A stretch of DNA of 64,000 nt, from assembly GCA_963971305.1 (NCBI GenBank), contig OZ020309.1, positions 4,519,001-4,583,000 of the forward strand, in the 5' to 3' direction. The notes under the pieces were generated by a model. That model was not told the origin of the DNA and made no database searches. It was given only the letters and a program-made list of their open reading frames with translations. The DNA is from Arcuatula senhousia (Eukaryota > Mollusca > Bivalvia > Mytilida > Mytilidae). The translations under genes were made by a program, and so were the position numbers. The stretch's first letter is position 1; each line of letters opens with the position of its first letter. Shown here piece after piece: positions 1 through 12,500 of this stretch.

Positions 1-629
1 GGAAAGCACCCATAGAATTTGATTTTTAAACTTACATTATTTTTTTATCGAGTTAACATATTAAAGTGTTTAGATCCCACCCATTGTGGCAATTTAATTT
101 TGCCTTCCCCCGTCCCATGTATGTTTTGCCGGAATTGCCCTTAATATACATGTACATTTTAATTTGATAAAATATGACAAATCCAAACAGGACTAGAGAG
201 AAAAAGTGTTCAAGATTTATAGTCAATTCTCGTGATTTTATTTTTAATGATAATAAACTGAAATTGTGAAAACTGCTTATGTTCATGTAATATCAAAATG
301 TATTTCAAATTGTAATCAAAGATCAATTCTATCCAATCCAATCTTCAAAAAAAGAAAGAGAAAAAAAAAGAAAAACTGTGATCAGATATACTCAACATAA
401 GATAGGCTACACTTTACAATGAATGGATGCATTAAAACAGCACAAGAAAAGTTTACATATACTTTATTACCAAAGTAGCACACCAATAGATTATAAAACT
501 TAAACTCCATTAAATATACCTTTCAACAATTTCCATGGATATAAAAGGATATATTTCATTTTATTTCTACCAGTATTCTAGTTTTGGTTGCTTGCTTACA
601 GTTTGCTATTTTGTTTGTTTTGATTGCAG
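1..629. other. No recognisable gene; probably intron upstream of the KDZ exons
   Basis: AT-rich sequence with an A-rich stretch near 348-375. A good acceptor (ttgattgcag) ends it at 629, so it is most simply an intron of the gene whose exons follow. I saw no coding homology in it. Confidence 0.5.
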
Positions 630-2885
630 ACTTGGATATTCTGTTTACCTTCTGAACAAATTATTAGAAGAACAGGCGAATGACACTTCCCCAATTTATG
701 TGATGTATGACATTGCATGTAGTTTACATAGTCATATAAAAGTATGTATGTTGATAATTTTTTTAAGAACTGAACAGAGAATCCTTAGTTCAATATAGAA
801 AATTTAATGTTTGTTGTTTCTAATGTACTGAAAAAAAAATGGAAATGTTGTGGTGTGAACTTATTAAACACATTCTTTCCTTATTTTAATAAAGAAATTA
901 GTGTTCAATGTCACACAATGTTAGAGCTATAATTAGATATCTATGGTAATATTAAGGCATCTACTTCCTATTTACCAAACTGGACACACGCTTGTACATT
1001 CAGGTTGTCCTTACCGTTTTCTAAGAGAAATGTGATACAATGTATACAGCTTTATCTTTATTGTATGCTTTATCCTGTTGAAGCAGTATATGTTAATTTT
1101 ATTTTGTTGTGTCATCTAGTTACCGGGTACACTTAATGTTTTTTTGTAAGTATAAGTTTGAGATTACATAAACTCATAGAGTGATTTCTTTTAATTCTAG
1201 AAGCATGCTGGTGAATCGGTTTTGGACAAAGTTAAATTCTCCATTCCAATATTTCATTCATATGGTCATAAAATGGATTGTCAGGTATATTATATTATCA
1301 ATCAGTTAAGAAACCAGGGAAATATACATTCTTCAGGGACTTTCCTGCATTTAGGTCAAAATATGTTCTATATTCGATACGTAAAATAAGCTCTTAAATT
1401 CCCTATTTACCAAGCTGAAATTTTTACAATAAAAAGGTCATTATAGCATACAGGAAAACCCCAGTCTTTAAAAATTATTTCCTTTTTATATTTTTCCTTG
1501 ATGTCACTTATAACTACATATCCTTTGAAATAATTGGAAAATATTATGCAAATTTGTACTCTGTAAGTTCTTTATGTATATTAAAGATGTTTTAATTTTG
1601 AAAGATGTTCATTATAAACTTCCGACTTTTTGTTATAGGTTTTGTATGGTCCTAGGAGGACAAGTGGCATTGGTCTCACTGATGGTGAAAGCTTGGAGAG
1701 GCTTTGGTCCTATTTGGGAAGGTTTTCTTCTATAACTAAAGAGATGACTCCAGAAAACAGAATAGATCTTTTAACAGACGCTTTACTTCATTATGGACGT
1801 AAAATACGAGACAAACTAGGTAAGAAAAATTCAAAATGATAGAATGATGTCTCTCCCACTTTAGTCGGGGGACATATTGCTTTTGTCCTGTCCATCCATC
1901 TGTCACAAAGTTTGTCAGCACAACACCTCTGAAACTACTGAACCAAATTCAACTAAACTTGGTATATACATGTAGGAAGGACATTATGTGTAGTTGTGCA
2001 GATTACTAGGAAATTTTGATCCTCAAATTCATTTGAGAGCTATGGATTTGCTGAAAATCCTGAGTTATCCCCTTGTCAGCTCAACTCCTCTGAAACTTTT
2101 GAACCAAATTCAAATAAAACCTGGTATGTAGGAAAGACATCATATGCACATGTAGTTGTTCGTATCAACCGATTGTGTCATATTAAAACATGTACTCTTT
2201 TCACAGGGGCAAGTCTGACTGGAAAACTAAAGAAAGCCTCAATGCTTGAAAACAGTAGTAGGAATAGTTTACAAGAATTATTGGATCCTTTGACAGGTAT
2301 TGAACCTATATGAATGCAAGACTTATTTTATTACCAATTTATGTGCAGGATCATTACATTGGTTATGATACTGTGAAAGTATGAAGGTTTATGTCCCCAA
2401 ACCTTCCTCTTAAAGGAGAGGAGGACACTATGTGTAGATGTGAATGAATGAATGAAATACATGTAGCTCTTGGATATCATTTAAGAGTTAAAGATTGCCA
2501 ACTTAATATTATGCATGTGTCTATCAATTTCTTTGTCTGCAATATTTATTCCAAAAATATATAAATCAGGATATCATCAATGCGATAGCATCTAACGGGC
2601 CTTAAGTTGCATAAGATTTAGTTTGGTAAGGTAAAATCATACATGTTGTAGGTTGTGATGTTAAACTTGATTAAAGACAATTGCTGGTACCCTTAACTTC
2701 AGGAGACATTTTGGGGGAGAAGGTGTTTGCTCCAAAGTATTAATCTTTCCTAACATGTGTGTTTCTTTTATAAATAATTACTTTATAATCTAAATATTCT
2801 ACATCAAGGTATATCTCATGATGATGTGACAAAGTGGATTGATGAGGAAAAAACAACCTTGCTAGTTCAGCAAGCGATAAAAATG
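630..2885 (+). CDS. KDZ-type transposase, partial, five exons
   Basis: Exons read at 630-741, 1201-1284, 1639-1819, 2207-2296 and 2809-2885. Each has a GT-AG junction, and the phases join without a break into about 181 residues. The translation carries hallmarks of the Kyakuja-Dileera-Zisupton transposase family: MYDIACSLHSHIK with the likely second catalytic Asp, then HSYGHKMDCQ, then TDGESLERLWS with the likely catalytic Glu, then EMTPENRIDLLTDALLHYG. KDZ proteins are DDE-type (RNase H fold) transposases of cut-and-paste elements. The N-terminal part, which would hold the first catalytic Asp, lies before the window. After 2885 a good donor (gtatgtatg) is present but I found no following exon; read-through would stop within about 25 codons. 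The sequence is open and undamaged over what is visible, so it may be an active element or a domesticated gene. The intron at 1820-2206 hosts a small repeat element. Confidence 0.82.
1850..2170. repeat. Tandem-core repeat in a KDZ intron
   Basis: Two degenerate ~170-bp monomers share blocks such as caactcctctgaaac and gaaccaaattcaa, introduced by gtcgggggacatattg. The layout resembles the MITE-like element at 39572-40298, which also opens with a G-rich end followed by tccgtc-type sequence. Entirely intronic. Confidence 0.55.
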
Positions 2886-3200
2886 GTATGTATGATCAGA
2901 AGAAAGAAGTCTTATTGTTTTGCACTGTTTCTTCTTCATGTAATTATATGTTTTTATTTACCATGAAAGTGTTTGCAATTTTTCATCATCAAAGGTTTTT
3001 ACAAGCATTGAAAATGGCCACTTTCCTAAAATACCCACATAATTTAAAACTGATTGCTACAAAGTTTGCTGTACAGATAGACTGCTACTACATGTACTTT
3101 TGCAATACATTCACAATCATGCATGCCTATAGTTTTATTCTATTTGACCAAAAAAAACCTACATTTTATTGGTGTAACTAATTTAATTAATAATAATAAT

Positions 3201-3379
3201 AGGTAATAACAAAACTACCGAACTTGAATGATCAATCTCATAGTCCAGAGAAAATGACATAAACGAATCAGTCATACTGGAGAACTGGTGGATCGCAATG
3301 GTCCTGACTTGGTACAGGCATTTCAAACGAAATGGTGGGTTAAACCAGGTTTTATGGCGCCAAACCTCCCTCTTCCATA
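3201..3379 (-). repeat. Retroelement family P2, 3' tail fragment
   Basis: On the - strand this reads as the 3' untranslated tail of family P2 (reverse-transcriptase-bearing copies at 40943-41700 and 43799-44395), ending in gttattacct. Shared landmarks are cctgtaccaagtcaggacc and ggtttggcgcc. It lies 8 bp beyond the stop codon of the multi-domain gene, so it may supply part of that gene's 3' UTR. Confidence 0.8.
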
Positions 3380-3387
3380 GAAATAAA

Positions 3388-3563
3388 CTATATTTCTTTA
3401 CATATTTTTTTTCTATGATAAAATGTCAATGATTCAGGTGGAAGAGCTGACTCTGGTTCCCATGTCCTTTCTTCTTCAGTAAATCCTTTCCACTGAACAA
3501 GGTACTCATACCCATCCTCACCCTCCCTATCCTCAACTAAACAGTCTATCTCAAAAATACAAC
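3388..3563 (-). CDS. Chromodomain-encoding last exon
   Basis: This exon starts after a cttttag acceptor, finishes a phase-1 Gly codon and runs 57 residues to a TAG stop. The chromodomain core has the family order: IDCLVEDR strand, EYLVQWKGF strand pair, TWEPES turn and a short helix. The residues expected to form the methyl-lysine cage (Phe before EID, Trp of QWKGF, Phe of KGF) are all aromatic. A chromodomain in last position is common in integrases and transposon proteins as well as in chromatin regulators, so it does not decide whether the gene belongs to host or element. Confidence 0.85.
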
Positions 3564-6500
3564 CTAAAAGAAAGGTTCTAAAATATATAAACAACATTAA
3601 GACATAACAACTAACTCATTTCATGGGTTATACATGTTATGTAGATTCTTTTAACATTGATGATTTCTAAAAATGCTTACTCTTCTGGAGCACATGGAAA
3701 GTCACATTTTGACCTAAGTTAATATTTGTAATAAAGCTGACTTTCGGTGTTTATGCATGTATTTGTGTTCTGTGTTTGTTCGTGATTTTTTCTTTGGTGT
3801 TTGCTGGTTTCGCATTTGCTCTTTTGGACTTTTAACTTTCAAATGCCCTGACTCTGTTATACCTTTCTTTGATCTTTTCTTTTCTAGTTTTCTTTTTCCT
3901 TTTCTGTCATGTGCACCTGCAAAAGTTTACAGTGGAATATACTTGTTCTTTTTGTCAAAAAAGAAAAAAAGAAAAAAATAGAGAGCCTTTTTGTGTTTGT
4001 ATATAAAATGGTTGGTTGTATATATCAATAGTTTACAAAATTTCATTGTTCAAAATAGCCTATCTCAGAAACTATTTTTTGGATGATGCTGAAAATCGAT
4101 CTTAACCTGTATTTTGTATAACAGTTGCAAAATATCAGTCAAATCCTGGTACGGCTTTTCAAGTCTAAACAATTCATGAAATTTGATTTTTCAAAGTGGC
4201 CTATCTCAAAAACTATTTTTCGGATCATGTTGGAAATCAAACTTGACCTGTACTTTATTGTACTAAACAGTTGTTCATCATCCAAATCCTTTGACATGTT
4301 TTCGAGTTATTCGTTATAAACTGTTGATATTAAGTAACAAAAACATTTTTTTTTCACATTCACATATATTATAAAATGTTTTAAACATACAAAAATTAAT
4401 ATAAAAAAATGAGAGAGATTTCTGTTCATTTTATATATACAGGTTGAGAATATATATATTGTTTTTACCTGTGACCATCTTTGATTTCTTTCCTTTACAT
4501 GTATCTACCAGACATGAACCTGAAATCCATCAAAATTGTAAGAAAATGAAAAACAAATGTTGAAATATCTTTTTTTGATTGATATTGGCAAACAGAATGC
4601 CCTTTTGTACATGTAGTTTCTAAATGTGTAACCGAGAACTAATGAATTGACTAGAATAACCTATTTATGAAAAGAAATTTTAATAGTATAAATGTTTATT
4701 GCAGTCATGCAGATATCCTACTTTTTAAACTATACAGGTAAAAATTTGAGACTATAACATGAATAAATATATGGCAAAAGTCGAAATAAACTAAATTTAA
4801 CCTGTGTTTTCTTCTGTTAGGCTGACAACTACATCATCATCAACTTTAACAACTCCTAGCATGGAGGCCATATCTTCTGCTATTTCTAAAATACAACAAT
4901 CAACACAAAAATAAATGATGTATTGTTTCTTTTGGTTTAAGTTGTTATGTTCATAAAAGCCGTCAGATGTTCTTCAGGACTACATATCTATTTGTATTAT
5001 AAATAAAAAATCCAACATATGGGATAGATTTGTAATATACCATGAACCATCGAGTGATTAATTTTCATGTGATTATACTGTGTTTGGCATGGCAGAGTAT
5101 ATTGTTCACTTTTAAAACTAGAATACTGACAGTATGAAACTTCAGAGCAGTATTGTTAATAGTTTTTGAGTTTTAGTGTTCACAAAGTCCAATTCTCAAA
5201 ATCTGTTGTTTTCGTAAAAAAATGAAGCTTTTTTCCAGAAATATTTCACATATTTGCATGATTTTTTAATATGTGAATTATGACATGCTACTTAGCAACT
5301 GGTAAAATTTTAGAACTGTGTTGTAAATAGTTTTTGAGTTTTAGTGTTCACAAGAATTGTTGACAGAAGTACAGATGGACAAAGTGAAAACTATAGGGTG
5401 TCCGCATCTTCAATGAGGGGCCCTAATTAGTTCCATGTTTATCAGTAATTTAAAAGCAGTCTTACCTACGGGTATAACTGGGCTGTCTTCCAAATTTTGT
5501 TCTGATACACATGCAAATATTAAAATAAAACAAAAGTAAAAAGATAAACACAATATAATATTGTAATGAATAATACCAATATATACAGTTCATTATACAT
5601 TTCAGTGTAGTGTACCTGTGTAATCTTTATTAATATCTCGATCAGAATATATCTGGTATGGTAAAGTAACACACCATTTGTATCTAGAATGTCTCAGATG
5701 TTGGATTATCATAGGTGTCATTTTATTGTTTTTTCTTCATTGGATTTCTGACTTGCTGCACAGCAGGTGTGCTATAGCAGGTTGGAACCGCTCACTCTTC
5801 CAGAGCACCTAAATTCACTCTTGTAACAGATATTTTGGGACTATATATATAGATATTCAGATGCCCCTTTGGTACCTCATTGCTTCTCTAAAAGGCTAAA
5901 ACATCAAGATATATAACTCTTGACAGAACGTCATTTGGTAACCTTAAGAAGGCTACTTTATATAGCTATAGCCAAATCTTATATCTCATCAATCTTCCAA
6001 TTTTTCGATTCCTAGCGTGTCTGATGAAGGTTAATCCAGAAAAGCGCTTTTAAATTTGATCATTTAATATGTGGATTGTGTCTTTCTGGCACATATTTCA
6101 TATTCCTTCTATTTAAAATTTATGTACCTTGTGATAAATCATGGACATTTTCTAAATTTGAGGGCTCAGAAGCAATTCTTTCCAAAATGTCTTCTGAGGA
6201 TTCCACCTCTGCACCAGATTTTGATGTAGATGCTTGTTCAATGACTGTTCCTGTAAAAAAGACCAATAATGTTCATAACATAAACAAGGAATACTGTGAG
6301 CAAGCTCTGGAAGGACACTCACGCTAAAAAAAAGGTCTAAGTTAAATGATATCTAACAGCACCAAAATTCCTCATGAATATTTCCATATAGTATATATCC
6401 TTCCTATAACGTTTAATCAACATCCATCAATGGGTATAGAAGAAGTTATTATAGGAATTCAACAATAAATCCAAAGAATTTGAATCTGACACCTGCTGTA

Positions 6501-9500
6501 AAGTTATATAACTCATGCATATGGGAGATAATCTATGCTAACTAAAAAAGAGGGAGATCAACCATGCATATCTGCCAAACATTTAAGTAATATTTCAAAT
6601 TTTGGAACAGGTTATATGATATAACCTGGGTTGGTTCAGTTTACTCCTAATAAACTGTGAAGCGGTTTATGTATGGTGTAAACTGATCGAACCAAGGTTA
6701 TAGAGTATAACCTGTTCCAAAAGAAATATTACTTATAATTTAATTAAAAGTTGATATTTAAGTAAAGACCTTTAAAGACAAAGAATATTTGATGGAACTA
6801 TTTTAATTTTAACGGCATATTAAAACGTCACATGACCAACCCAGTTTATACAGTATAACCTGGGTTGCTCAATTTGAATTAACCAATCAGATAATGTCTT
6901 ACAAATTAAATTCAATTATATACCTTTAACATTTTGTTTTTTCTCCAGTTTCCTTTTCTTTACACCTGAAAATATTGAAATCTATGCTCAAGCTTATTTT
7001 TGTGTCATCAATAATACAGGATTAAGGTTGCTCTTTAAGATATTTGTTAGTATACTGTCATGTATAAATATGGTAAGTTGAAAATCTGATACAATTTCAG
7101 GGACAGACAGACATAAATGCTCAATCACAATTTTGGTAGGATTTGAAAGGACATAAAATTGATCACTATATACACCATATGGTATGGAGGTATAAAAATT
7201 ACTGTTACCAATTACAGCATCTTCTTCATCGTCTTTGCCACCTCCATTCCTATTCAAAAAGAAGAAAAAAAATTAGCTTCCGTCTTTTTAACTTAATACA
7301 AGAATAGTAAAAATGAAATCATTTTCAATAACTGTTGGTGTTTGCTACACGATTAAATGGTTATTGCATGAATATAGGAGTACCTACATGTATCTCATTA
7401 GTGATGCTGTATTCACCAATTTATAATAATATAATATAATGTATGGAAGGCAGTGACCAAAATTTTTACAGACATGGGAGAAAACACACAAAACAAATCC
7501 ACTTTAGTAAAAACATATAAGAATTGTGCTTCCTCTCCAGGTGGACACTTTTCAGCAGTATAGCCTTTATTACTGTTTTGTCTTATTTTTTAGTAATGTA
7601 TTTGAAAACACAAAGTGCAGATCATTATATACTCATTGATGGCTATATTTTGGTGTTTTTAATTGTAATTTATTATTTCTGTTTGTTTATGCAGCTGTGT
7701 CATATTAAGTCTATTCCGCATTTACATTTCGTTATTTTCTATATGAAAAGCATCATGAAGAAAATAAAAAAAAAAACATTGCAACAACATAATAGAAATT
7801 ACCAGGTAACTAATTTTATATTTATTTTCACTATCGAGGTTGACAATATAATGGGAAATTACTGCTTTAAAATGCAATTTCAAATTACTGTACTCTCCAC
7901 TAATTTTGTGGGGATCAATTTTTGTGGTTTTGCCAAAAAAAGACATTAAGTTGGATTATCTTTTTTTCCTAGCTGTGCACAAGTTTCTTTAATCAATGTA
8001 TAGTTTACAGTTAGTCAATGCTTGTTGTATACTTATTTTTGTGGTTAATACATCCATCCAGAAACCATGAAGATTGATTTAAGAAAATAATGATATCACT
8101 GACACCTATTTAAGGTGTGTGTGGAGGGGGGATGTCAGGAGGCACTTCTATTACATATATGGTGGGTGGTGGGTGTTTAAGAAATATTTTATGAAGAAAC
8201 ACCTATTTTTCACCTATTGTCGAAGGCATCTTTTATCTATTTTTAGTTTATTTGTACATCCTACCTGATTTTAAATATAATTTGGCATCCCAGTAATGCA
8301 GTCAGCGTGTTTGTCCCATAGCAGCTGGGATCTTTAAAAGTGACACCATCTGGCAAGCCCTGGATATCAACCTCCAGTTTTCCATCCATGATCTCTTTGT
8401 ATGGTATTGCACTTTTTAAATTAGTAGAGTTTGCTGATGAGAAGCAAAACACCAAATGAATTTTCATGACAATTCTAATGCTGTACGTACTCATGAGACT
8501 ATAATATTACAATATTAATATTATTAATGATACTGAAATTTTCAAAGTATCTAAAACAAACATATCAAATTGATCAATTGCAGATAATAATTGTATATTT
8601 AAAAGATCTTTTCTGTAAAATGACCATATGATTTTAACATGTTTTAAATATGTCTATCACATTGTTATGATAACACTATTCAGACCATGCTTGAACCATT
8701 ATTTTTGTATGGTCTACTCCCCAAAAAGATATATTATTACTAGTAATATTATTCTGTCCACTTCAGCTTATTATAGAGTTTACATATCACAATTGATTCT
8801 TTATTCCAGAGCTTATATTGATTTCCTTGACAGAGCATCACACTTAACACAAAAATAGTTAACTCAGGATTACATTGTTCCCCGTTTGTTGTCATTACTT
8901 AAGAAGTTCTATGGGAAACATTGTCAGCTCATTGAGAGATATGGAGTAATTGTCTCTAAGATGAGTGCAGATGTTGGTTTGTCATAGACTTTTGTTTTGT
9001 TCTCCTATACTGGATTTGACATTCAGTTGATCATTGGCAACACAACAAGTGTGTTCCAACAGGCAGAATCTGATTACTCTTCCAGGGCACCTAAGTTCAC
9101 TCTTGTTATGACTTGAGTTTGTGTTGTCAGTTGATATTCATTTGTTTTTGTGCTTCTTGTTTGTTAATGCTTTTGGACATTTGGCTTCGGAATGCCCCAT
9201 CTTTGCTTCTTAAAAGTCATTACATGTATATGTATATGAAAATTGGTACTGTACACCCTTCTCAATCATGTCAATGTGCTCCTAATTTAACCACTAAATT
9301 TAAGAAGTATTTCAGCAAAATTTGTTAAACATGTTATATATGTATAGAAAGTAAGTGGCTCTTCATAGCTTCTATGAGACCAGCTAAGATGAAAAAAATT
9401 AATAAAAATAACTACAAAAGGTAGTATACATGTATCTAAAATTATTGTTAGCTTTATTGAGATGAGCTAAGAAACTTTAAAACCTTAAAAAGGCCTAAAA

Positions 9501-12500
9501 TATGTCAACTCACTCCATGATGTATTCAAGTGTTTTCTAACACGCTGTCTTAATTCCCTCTGTTTGCTACTGAAGCTTTCAGGATCAGCATGTTCAGGTA
9601 TGGCTACTTTTCCTACAAAAGGAAATATTTTACAATTAAACTATTTCAATAAATATTTTCACTAAAATATTGTTTAAACAAAAAACATTCTTCAATTTAA
9701 GAAAAGATCCATGCATTGATGACTGAGATTTACACCTGGTTTGCCATGGTTTTGTTCTGTTATAATTTTGCCACAAGAATATAGGGCAATAGAGCAATGG
9801 GTAAAATAAAAGAAATTAGACTATAAACAATGTCATGAATGTTTGGTCAGTAAGTAACTATTTAAGTTCTAAAAATGGTTTATCATTTTTGTGTTCTCCA
9901 TAGAATGATAAGGCTACAATTTTGTTTTTTTTTAACATTATGATGTAGCTGTTGTTCAAGGAGTAACCTCTCATCAGTAGCAATTGAATCAAAATATTGG
10001 AAGAATCTTATGCCAATAACAACAACAAACAAATCACAATTAATACACTTCAATAAATATAGGCTCATTAAAGCTGATTTTTTTCCTACCGGTAATGAAT
10101 ATCCTAAACTGGTCCTGAATATCTATATCTAAAAACTTCATCCCCTCACTGGATCCAAACACAGATGGGGCACTTTGTTGGCTTTTGTCATACCCCATCC
10201 CACATACCTCGTAACCAACAGACTGTAAGATTTCACACTGTAAAAATAAAATGCATTACAAAAAGATGATTTTGTACATTGAATATTTAAATAAAAAACA
10301 TTAAGCTCAATTAAGTCTTTCAAGAATCTTATCAGCTACGAATCAAATTTCAGAAGAATTGTCCCATGATAAATTTAGCAAGTAAAACAAAGTCAACCTG
10401 CTTTAAAGCGTTTTGAAGTAACACTTGTTGAAATACATGTAAATATAATAATTATTGTCAAAATGGCCAACTTGCAATTGTTAGCAAGTAAAATTATATA
10501 TAGTTAAGTTTTCACTAGCAAAATGAAATTCTAATAGCATTTAGCAAGTATTTCCCTTAAAATTTGATCCCTGTCTATTAATTTATACAATGAATGTGAT
10601 AATAAGTGTTGAACGCGTGTGCAAAGGTCCACACTTTTACACAATAGTAAACTCAAAATATTGCAGTCATTGTATAAAATTACATTCCAATCAAATATAT
10701 TAAATGTTTGCATGCACATATAATATTGCACAGATTGCATATTCTTTAAATTACTCTGTATAATTTGTTGTCAAGAAGTAAAACAGTACGGTACCATGTT
10801 TAATATCCAATGTTCATCATAAATTAGAATGTAATTATTTTGGGTTATAAAACATAATAAGGCACAATGATGGTGCTACCACTTAATTACTATTAATAAC
10901 TATAAACTATGTGTATGCTGATAGACATACTGGAAGATAAAGTTTCCTATTAGTTTTACTAAATATACAGGCTTTTGTTTTGTTTGAAGGCTGAAAAACC
11001 CTTTCAACCTTGACTACACATACTATAACATTCAAATGAGGTTGTAACTTGTCATGAGCTGTACACATGCATGAATGTACACATTTTCTTGATAGGACCA
11101 ATCATATGCAACTTATTTTTGACTAAAAAAATCAATATATAATAAGTGTAGGAAGTAGTGCTTACAGCCTGGTTTATAAGTTTTAACTGGGAAAAGATTA
11201 CTGTTTCCCTTGGTTGGCCTTTCATGGGGTCGTTTCTGATGTCCAAGGCCTTTTTTCTGTATTCCTCTTTTCCCTCTTCATTAAGTTCACCCCACTTCTC
11301 CGAAATAAGTTTCATGTATGAAGGACCATCCATTGTTCCTGGGTGAAATAAATATTAAGATATATTTTTTTCTCATTTTATAATTTCTAATTATGACTTT
11401 TGATCTGTGCATGGACAAGAAAAAATGCTACCACAATATTCAAGTGTTCTTAAATATTCTTGAAAGATATGTGAATTTCATTACTTTTTTTTCAAAAATG
11501 GTCAAAGTGAAATGTTAGAACTATGCCTTTAATGTGCATGCATGTATCCAATATATGATATACATTTGATAAATTTATCCTGTTTAATCATTGTTGTGAT
11601 ATTTTTTTGGCTTTAGTTTTAGTATTTTGTTTTATCCTGAATCTAATATCCTACCAGTTTCCAATTTTTGGACCCCTAGCGTGTCTGATGAAGTTTAATC
11701 TAGAAAAGCATATCACATGCAGTGAAATTGTGGCTTAATTTATAATCATTTATAAAATCATGCCAATATGTGGATCATACGTGTCTTTCTGGCATATATT
11801 CCATATTCTTTCGTTTTAATATACTAGTAAGTAATGAACCAATAATTGTTTAATAAACACTTAAAATTGTATTCCTTTATAATAATAACAGCTAGTTTTA
11901 TTTGAAATGACATTTATTGACAGATTGATAATTTAATTTATACATACCCCTTTTCACTGTTTTTGCAAACAGTGAGTATGCATTAGTCCCTGACCCCAAT
12001 GCTGCTTTCCTCACAACAGGTTTGCCAACACCATTTTCCCGCCTCTCCTTAGCATTTCGATTGCCAATCCATTCCTGAAAATAATGTATAAGATAGAAGC
12101 AATGAGGTACCAAAGAGGCATCAGAATATCAAAAGTCTGAAATTTCGAAGACAAGACCAGAGAACTACAAAGACGAAGACAACACAAAGAAACAAAATAA
12201 AATCACAAAACAGAAACAACTGTATGATACTGTATTAAGGTTAGTGAGCACACCAGCCACCACCATAAAAAGCTTAAAATGCAAAAAAGTTCAAATTATG
12301 TTCATAATTGGATCAACCTCATATCAAATTGTTATATATATCAAAATATTATATTATATTAAAATATTAGCAAACACACCAATATTTTTTTTTAAATCAC
12401 AATTTTAAAATAAAACAAGAAAGATAATATATGTGAACATTGACATAAAATTACAAAGTTGTTTAAAGTTAAAGCTGGTGACTCACTCCCTATTATAGTA

